Positions 12,478 to 16,372 of a DNA stretch of 16,372 nt are shown here, one piece after another. The stretch spans positions 1 through 16,372 of the forward strand of contig CAYISZ010000017.1 in the NCBI GenBank assembly GCA_964366455.1, in the 5' to 3' direction. The position numbers and the translations under genes are program-made. The number at the start of each line of letters is the position of its first letter. The first letter of the stretch is position 1. This DNA comes from CAZLQR01 sp964366455 (GTDB taxonomy: Bacteria > Patescibacteriota > Microgenomatia > UBA1406 > GWC2-37-13). The notes beneath the pieces were generated by a model that made no database searches, was not told the DNA's origin, and saw only the letters and a program-made list of their open reading frames with translations.

Positions 12478-14571
12478 TTACTTTTCCTGCATTGCTCGAA
12501 CCACATTCTGTGGAACCTCTTCGTAGTGTGATGGCTCCATGTAAGGAATTCCTCGACCCTCGGTTAAGGATCGAAGCGTGGTTACGTATCCTGAAAGCTC
12601 TGCAAGTGGTGCGTAAGCTTTAATGACAGTAGCCTTTCCTTTTTTATCTGTACCCAAAATCTTACCTCTTTTACTTGAGAGGTCTCCTATAACTGTTCCC
12701 ATAAACTCATCTGGCACCGTTACTTCCATCTTCATGATTGGCTCAAGTAGAGAAATTCCTGCTTTTTTAGCTCCATCTTGTAGCGCCATTGATCCTGCAA
12801 TTTTAAACGCAATGTCAGATGAATCGACGTCATGATAACTTCCGTCGTAAAGCGTAACCTGAAGATCGACCATTGGGTATCCCAAAAGCACTCCTTTTTC
12901 CATCGCCTCAATTACACCCTTTTCAATAGGCGGAATATATTCGGCAGGAATGGATCCTCCCTTGATTGCATTAATGAACTTGAATCCCTCTCCTCGACCT
13001 AATGGCATCAATCGAATCAAACAATGACCATACTGACCACGTCCTCCACTTTGCTTAATGTACTTTGCCTCGGCATCTGCTTCCTTTGAGATTGTCTCTT
13101 TGTACGCAACCTGAGGCTTACCAACATTCGCATCCATTCCCATCTCGGTTCTCATTCTATCTACAAGAATCTCAAGATGAAGTTCTCCCATTCCAGACAT
13201 AATGGTCTGCCCTGTCTCGTGATTAATCTTAACTCTAAAGGTTGGATCCTCATCAGAGAGTCTTTGAAGAGCGAATGCAAGTTTTTCCTGATCTGCTTTA
13301 GTCTTAGGTTCAATTGCCAATGAAATAACCGGCTCAGCAAAGGTAATCTTCTCAAGTAGGATTGGGCTGTCCTTTTGCGTAAGAGTGTCTCCTGTTACAA
13401 CTTCTTTAGGTCCAACTAAAGCTACAATTTCTCCTGAATAAGCTTTGTCAATTTCTTCTCTTTGATTGGCATGCATCAACATCAGTCGGCTAACTCTTTC
13501 CTGCTTACCTTTGTTTACATCATAAACAGCCTCACCCGCGGTCAATGTTCCTGAGTAAATTCGTGCATAGGTTATTTTTCCAACATGAGGGTCAAGCTGA
13601 ATTTTGAAGGCTAAGGCCGAAAACTTCTCGTCTGATGTGAGCTTACGAATCTCCTTCTCTTCGGTTTTTGGATTAATACCTTCTACCTGCCCTAGGTCCA
13701 TTGGAGATGGGAGATAGTCAACGATTGCGTCAAGAACGGGCTGGACTCCCTTATTTCGAAGCGAAGTTCCACAGTAGACTGGAATTAATTTGTATCCGAT
13801 TACTGATTTTCGCAGGGCTTTTTTAACCTCATCAACACTTATCTCTGTTCCGTTTAAAAACTTATCAAGAAGGGCGTCGTCTGTCTCGGCGACCTTCTCA
13901 ATTAACTTTGCTCTCCACTTCTCGACCAAGTCTTTGTGGTCCTCCGGTACGTCCGTTATCGTGTACTCTACGCCTTGTGGATCCTTGTCCCAGATCATTG
14001 CCTTCCGAGTCAGAAGATCTATAACTCCTGTAAAGGTATCTTCTTTTCCAATTGGGTAAACCATAACGACGGGATTTGCTCCTAGACGATCTTCAATCTC
14101 TGCTGTTGTACCTTCAAAATTAGCTCCAAGCTTATCCATCTTATTGATGAAACAAATTCGTGGAACTTTGTACTTATCCGCCTGGCGCCATACCGTTTCG
14201 GACTGACTCTGCACGCCTTCTTCAGCATCAAACACAATTACACCTCCATCAAGTACCCGTAGTGATCGTTCTACCTCAGCGGTGAAGTCAACGTGGCCTG
14301 GAGTATCAATTATGTTGATTCGAACATCTCCCCAGAAAGTTGTAGTAGCAGCTGACACAATAGTAATTCCTCGTTCTCGTTCCTGAGGCATCCAGTCCAT
14401 CTGCGTATCTCCGTCATCAATGTCACCGATTTTGTAGGATCTTCCTGTGTAGAAAAGTATTCTCTCTGTGGTCGTGGTCTTTCCAGAGTCGATGTGCGCA
14501 ATGATACCGACGTTTCGGATTTTGTCTAATGCAACGTTTCTATCTTTTGTAATTAAGCTGTTCTGTGCCAT
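12478..14571 (-). CDS. fusA: Translation elongation factor G
   Basis: The GTPase that moves tRNA and mRNA through the ribosome after peptide transfer, and helps recycle ribosomes. The 697-aa length is normal. GTPase motifs: G1 AHIDSGKT (25-32, Ser for the common Ala), switch I with RGITI, G3 DTPGH (89-93) with the catalytic His, and G4 NKMD (143-146). Domains II-V follow, with GMGELHLEI and GRGQYGH in the expected places and the C-terminal LRSLTEGRG block. It is the last gene of the rpoC-rpsL-rpsG-fusA run on this strand. A 116-bp gap with palindromic word repeats separates it from rpsG. No SD is seen just before ATG 14571. Confidence 0.97.
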   Translation of the reverse strand: MAQNSLITKDRNVALDKIRNVGIIAHIDSGKTTTTERILFYTGRSYKIGDIDDGDTQMDWMPQERERGITIVSAATTTFWGDVRINIIDTPGHVDFTAEVERSLRVLDGGVIVFDAEEGVQSQSETVWRQADKYKVPRICFINKMDKLGANFEGTTAEIEDRLGANPVVMVYPIGKEDTFTGVIDLLTRKAMIWDKDPQGVEYTITDVPEDHKDLVEKWRAKLIEKVAETDDALLDKFLNGTEISVDEVKKALRKSVIGYKLIPVYCGTSLRNKGVQPVLDAIVDYLPSPMDLGQVEGINPKTEEKEIRKLTSDEKFSALAFKIQLDPHVGKITYARIYSGTLTAGEAVYDVNKGKQERVSRLMLMHANQREEIDKAYSGEIVALVGPKEVVTGDTLTQKDSPILLEKITFAEPVISLAIEPKTKADQEKLAFALQRLSDEDPTFRVKINHETGQTIMSGMGELHLEILVDRMRTEMGMDANVGKPQVAYKETISKEADAEAKYIKQSGGRGQYGHCLIRLMPLGRGEGFKFINAIKGGSIPAEYIPPIEKGVIEAMEKGVLLGYPMVDLQVTLYDGSYHDVDSSDIAFKIAGSMALQDGAKKAGISLLEPIMKMEVTVPDEFMGTVIGDLSSKRGKILGTDKKGKATVIKAYAPLAELSGYVTTLRSLTEGRGIPYMEPSHYEEVPQNVVRAMQEK

Positions 14572-14589
14572 ATATTTATTTCTTAATTG

Positions 14590-14641
14590 TTAGTTCTTAG
14601 TTCTTAATAATTTAGAACTTAGAACTTAGAACTTAGAACTT
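14590..14641. repeat. TTAGTTCTTA/TTAGAACTTA palindrome upstream of fusA
   Basis: The left arm is TTAGTTCTTAGTTCTTAA (14590-14607). The right arm is four runs of the AGAACTT word (14611-14641), approximately complementary to the left. It lies between rpsG and fusA, so the mRNA could fold here. Related words are found before the M23 gene. Confidence 0.65.
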
Positions 14642-14651
14642 CTTCAACTAC

Positions 14652-14679
14652 AAGTTCTACGCTCTAAGTTTCACGCTCT
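14652..14679. repeat. 14-bp tandem repeat in the rpsG-fusA gap
   Basis: AAGTTCTACGCTCT (14652-14665) is followed directly by AAGTTTCACGCTCT (14666-14679), matching at 12 of 14 positions. It sits next to the TTAGTTCTTA palindrome and together they nearly fill the gap between rpsG and fusA. Confidence 0.6.
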
Positions 14680-14687
14680 ATGAGGGG

Positions 14688-15161
14688 TTACCACTTGAGG
14701 TGTGCGAATGCCTTATTTGCATCTGCTAGCTTCTCTGTCTGAATCTTCTTATTCACTGCGTTACCTGTATTTTGCGCTGCCTCAGATAATTCTACATGAA
14801 GCTTGTTTGCAAATGTTTTGAACTCTTTATTGGATCGAGTTTGGGCCGCATCTATAATCCAGTTAAGTGCTAAGAATAATTTACGTGTTCTTCTAACCTC
14901 AACCGGAACTAAGTATGACGCTCCTCCAAGTCTTCGTGGCTTAACCTCAAAATTAGGAGCAACGTTGGTAACTGCCTGATGAAGAATTTGAACTGGATCT
15001 TTTTTATCAGCAACGAAACGCGCAAACACTTCATGAACTATCTTTAGCGCAACGCTCTTTTTTCCATCAAGCATCACATAGTTCACAAGCTTTGTAACCT
15101 CTGGACTCTTATATATTGAGTCTGGGCGAATTGTTTGTTTCTTATAATTTCCTCGTGGCAT
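14688..15161 (-). CDS. rpsG: 30S ribosomal protein S7
   Basis: A primary 16S rRNA-binding protein that starts assembly of the 30S head and lines the E site. The 157-aa length is normal. The family signature is clear: RPDSIYKSPEVTKLVNYVM near the start, the DGKKSVALKIV segment, and KPRRLGGASYLVPVEVR with the exposed RNA-binding beta-hairpin. RSNKEFKTFANKLHVELSEAA follows. The gene starts with ATG 15161, 14 nt after the rpsL stop, in the usual rpsL-rpsG-fusA order. There is no clear SD in the 14-nt gap. In other bacteria S7 represses its operon; no such site could be identified here. Confidence 0.97.
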   Translation of the reverse strand: MPRGNYKKQTIRPDSIYKSPEVTKLVNYVMLDGKKSVALKIVHEVFARFVADKKDPVQILHQAVTNVAPNFEVKPRRLGGASYLVPVEVRRTRKLFLALNWIIDAAQTRSNKEFKTFANKLHVELSEAAQNTGNAVNKKIQTEKLADANKAFAHLKW

Positions 15162-15175
15162 ATTTGTAGTTTAAA

Positions 15176-15592
15176 TTACGCGTTTTTCTCCAACTTTGTT
15201 CCGTACTTAGAACGTGAAGTCTTTCGCCCATCAACTCCGCTTGTATCGAACTTGCCTCGGACAATGTGGTACTTCACACCTGGAAGATCTTTTACTCTTC
15301 CTCCACGGACCAAAACGATTGAGTGCTCTGCAAGATTGTGACCAATTCCCTGAATGTATGCTGTAACCTCCATCTTGTTAGATAGACGTACACGAGCAAC
15401 CTTTCTCAAGGCTGAGTTTGGTTTCTTTGGGGTCATGGTTCTTACTACTGTACAGACACCACGCTTTTGAGGGGAGTTTGACGTTTTGTATCTTCGCTCT
15501 AGAGAGTTGAAGTTTGACTTCAAAGCAGCAGCACGAGATTTCTTAACTCGTCTTTTCCTCTTGTGCTTGATCAGCTGGTTGATTGTTGGCAT
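15176..15592 (-). CDS. rpsL: 30S ribosomal protein S12
   Basis: S12 lies at the decoding centre and controls translational accuracy. The 138-aa protein matches the longer Gram-positive type, with an extra stretch before SPQKRGVCTVV compared with E. coli. TPKKPNSALRK and GGRVKDLPGV carry wild-type lysines at the positions where streptomycin-resistance changes occur elsewhere. The start MPTINQLI is the family's normal beginning at ATG 15592. That start lies inside the 3' end of rpoC: the two coding regions overlap by 50 nt in different frames. Translation is probably coupled to rpoC, since no good SD precedes the ATG. Confidence 0.97.
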   Translation of the reverse strand: MPTINQLIKHKRKRRVKKSRAAALKSNFNSLERRYKTSNSPQKRGVCTVVRTMTPKKPNSALRKVARVRLSNKMEVTAYIQGIGHNLAEHSIVLVRGGRVKDLPGVKYHIVRGKFDTSGVDGRKTSRSKYGTKLEKNA

Positions 15593-16372
15593 ATTTACTT
15601 AAAAATCTTGCGTAATATTTATTAATAAGCTCCTCGTTGACCGGGATTAATCTTCCAATTATAACATTTTCCTTCAAACCTAACAAGTAATCTACCTGCC
15701 CTTTGATTGCTGCAGAGCTCAAAACCCCCGTTGTTTGTTCAAACGATGCAGACGACAACCATGAGTCTGTATGAATCGCAGCTTTAGTGATTCCAAGAAT
15801 GGAAACTCTTCCGACAGCAGGTTTCGCTCCTTGAGCCAAAATTTTCTTGTTCTCTTCTTCAAATCTAATTCTGGACACAACTTCGTCCTTGATGAACTCT
15901 GTGTCACCTTCGTCCTCGATAATTATCTTCTCGCTCATCTTTTTGATGATGACTTCGAAGTGCTTATCGTGAATTGCGATACCTTGGGATTCGTAAACCT
16001 TCTGAATTTCATCAAGTAGATATCCCTGAGCGCTGTGTAGGCCCTTGATTGAGAGAATGTCGCTGATATCTAGATATCCTTCAGAAAGAGCTGTTCCTCT
16101 GGTTACCAGATCGCCGTCAGCTACCTTCAGCTGCTGAGACATAGGAATCATAAACTCTTGCTCCTGTGCATTTTCGTCGGTTGATACAACCTTGACGATG
16201 TATACGTCTTTGCCTAGGTCTTCTGTGACAGAGACCTTTCCGCTTACCTCAACTATTGGTGAGATAACCTTTGGTGTTCTTGCCTCAAATAACTCTTCAA
16301 CGCGTGGCAAACCTTGGGTAACGTCCGAGATAACGATTCCTCCGAAATGTCTGACTCTCATTGTTAGCTGTG
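15543..16372 (-). CDS. rpoC: RNA polymerase beta' subunit, C-terminal part
   Basis: This is the last part, about 276 codons, of beta'; the 5' part lies beyond the right edge. The frame is open through the edge (QLTMRVRHFGG), so the Met at 16361 is internal and not the start. Recognisable blocks: DVTQGLPRVEELFEARTPK, HSAQGYLLDEIQKVYESQG, HFEVIIKKMSEKI, LGITKAAIHTDSWLSSASFE and GLKENVIIGRLIPV. The long insertion found after the HxGG region in E. coli beta' is absent, as in Gram-positive types. The protein ends NNQPADQAQEEKTS, and its last 50 nt are shared with rpsL in another frame. It heads the str-type operon in this window. Confidence 0.95.
   Translation of the reverse strand, partial: QLTMRVRHFGGIVISDVTQGLPRVEELFEARTPKVISPIVEVSGKVSVTEDLGKDVYIVKVVSTDENAQEQEFMIPMSQQLKVADGDLVTRGTALSEGYLDISDILSIKGLHSAQGYLLDEIQKVYESQGIAIHDKHFEVIIKKMSEKIIIEDEGDTEFIKDEVVSRIRFEEENKKILAQGAKPAVGRVSILGITKAAIHTDSWLSSASFEQTTGVLSSAAIKGQVDYLLGLKENVIIGRLIPVNEELINKYYARFLSKYANNQPADQAQEEKTS

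Noticed and set aside
12623..14059. Long plus-strand open frames opposite fusA
   Set aside because: They are antisense shadows of a fully conserved EF-G gene with no protein-like features of their own.
15719..16019. Open frames on both strands within rpoC
   Set aside because: They lie out of frame with a conserved beta' sequence and show no recognisable family.

Overview
The window looks like a piece of a streamlined bacterial chromosome, most likely a Candidate Phyla Radiation (Patescibacteria) member and plausibly Microgenomates. This is inference. The signs are compact gene spacing, AT-rich palindromic intergenic repeats, a Gram-positive-type S12, a short RF2 without the programmed frameshift, and a short FtsX. 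UGA is an ordinary stop (ftsE and dinB end in TGA), so this is not a UGA-recoding lineage. There are no rRNA, tRNA or CRISPR features.

Layout. 1-1836: dnaG on the minus strand, followed by the first codons of a probable rpoD that leaves the window. 2023-3842: on the plus strand, an unusual PilM-like/LytR_C membrane fusion and a small exported cysteine-rich protein. 3853-5473: a divergent pair, a GNAT acetyltransferase (minus) and prfB (plus). 5602-6033: a small membrane-anchored protein. 6172-8893: a division/cell-wall operon, ftsE-ftsX and a coiled-coil M23 peptidase whose catalytic domain is circularly permuted. 9029-10333: the DNA-repair genes radC and nth, converging on a Y-family polymerase gene (10432-11685, minus) with an SOS-type promoter. 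11727-12365: a metallophosphoesterase. 12478-16372: the str operon read on the minus strand, rpoC (3' part)-rpsL-rpsG-fusA.

How it works together. FtsEX probably gates the adjacent coiled-coil hydrolase at the septum, as in other FtsEX systems. dnaG and rpoD form part of a macromolecular-synthesis cluster. rpoC-rpsL-rpsG-fusA is the usual transcription/translation operon, here with a 50-nt rpoC/rpsL coding overlap. dinB carries a GAAC-N4-GTTC LexA-type box filling its promoter spacer.

Two genome-level patterns stand out. First, many transcription-unit heads (dnaG, the GNAT gene, prfB, the 5602 gene, nth, dinB, probably rpoD) have a -10-like hexamer ending only 6-7 nt before the start codon, which predicts leaderless mRNAs. 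The operon-internal gene ftsX instead has a full GGAGG ribosome-binding site. Second, intergenic gaps hold palindromic elements built from short repeated words. One about 100-bp family occurs three times, and two of its copies place a perfect TTGACA -35 box at the right distance from the downstream -10 box.
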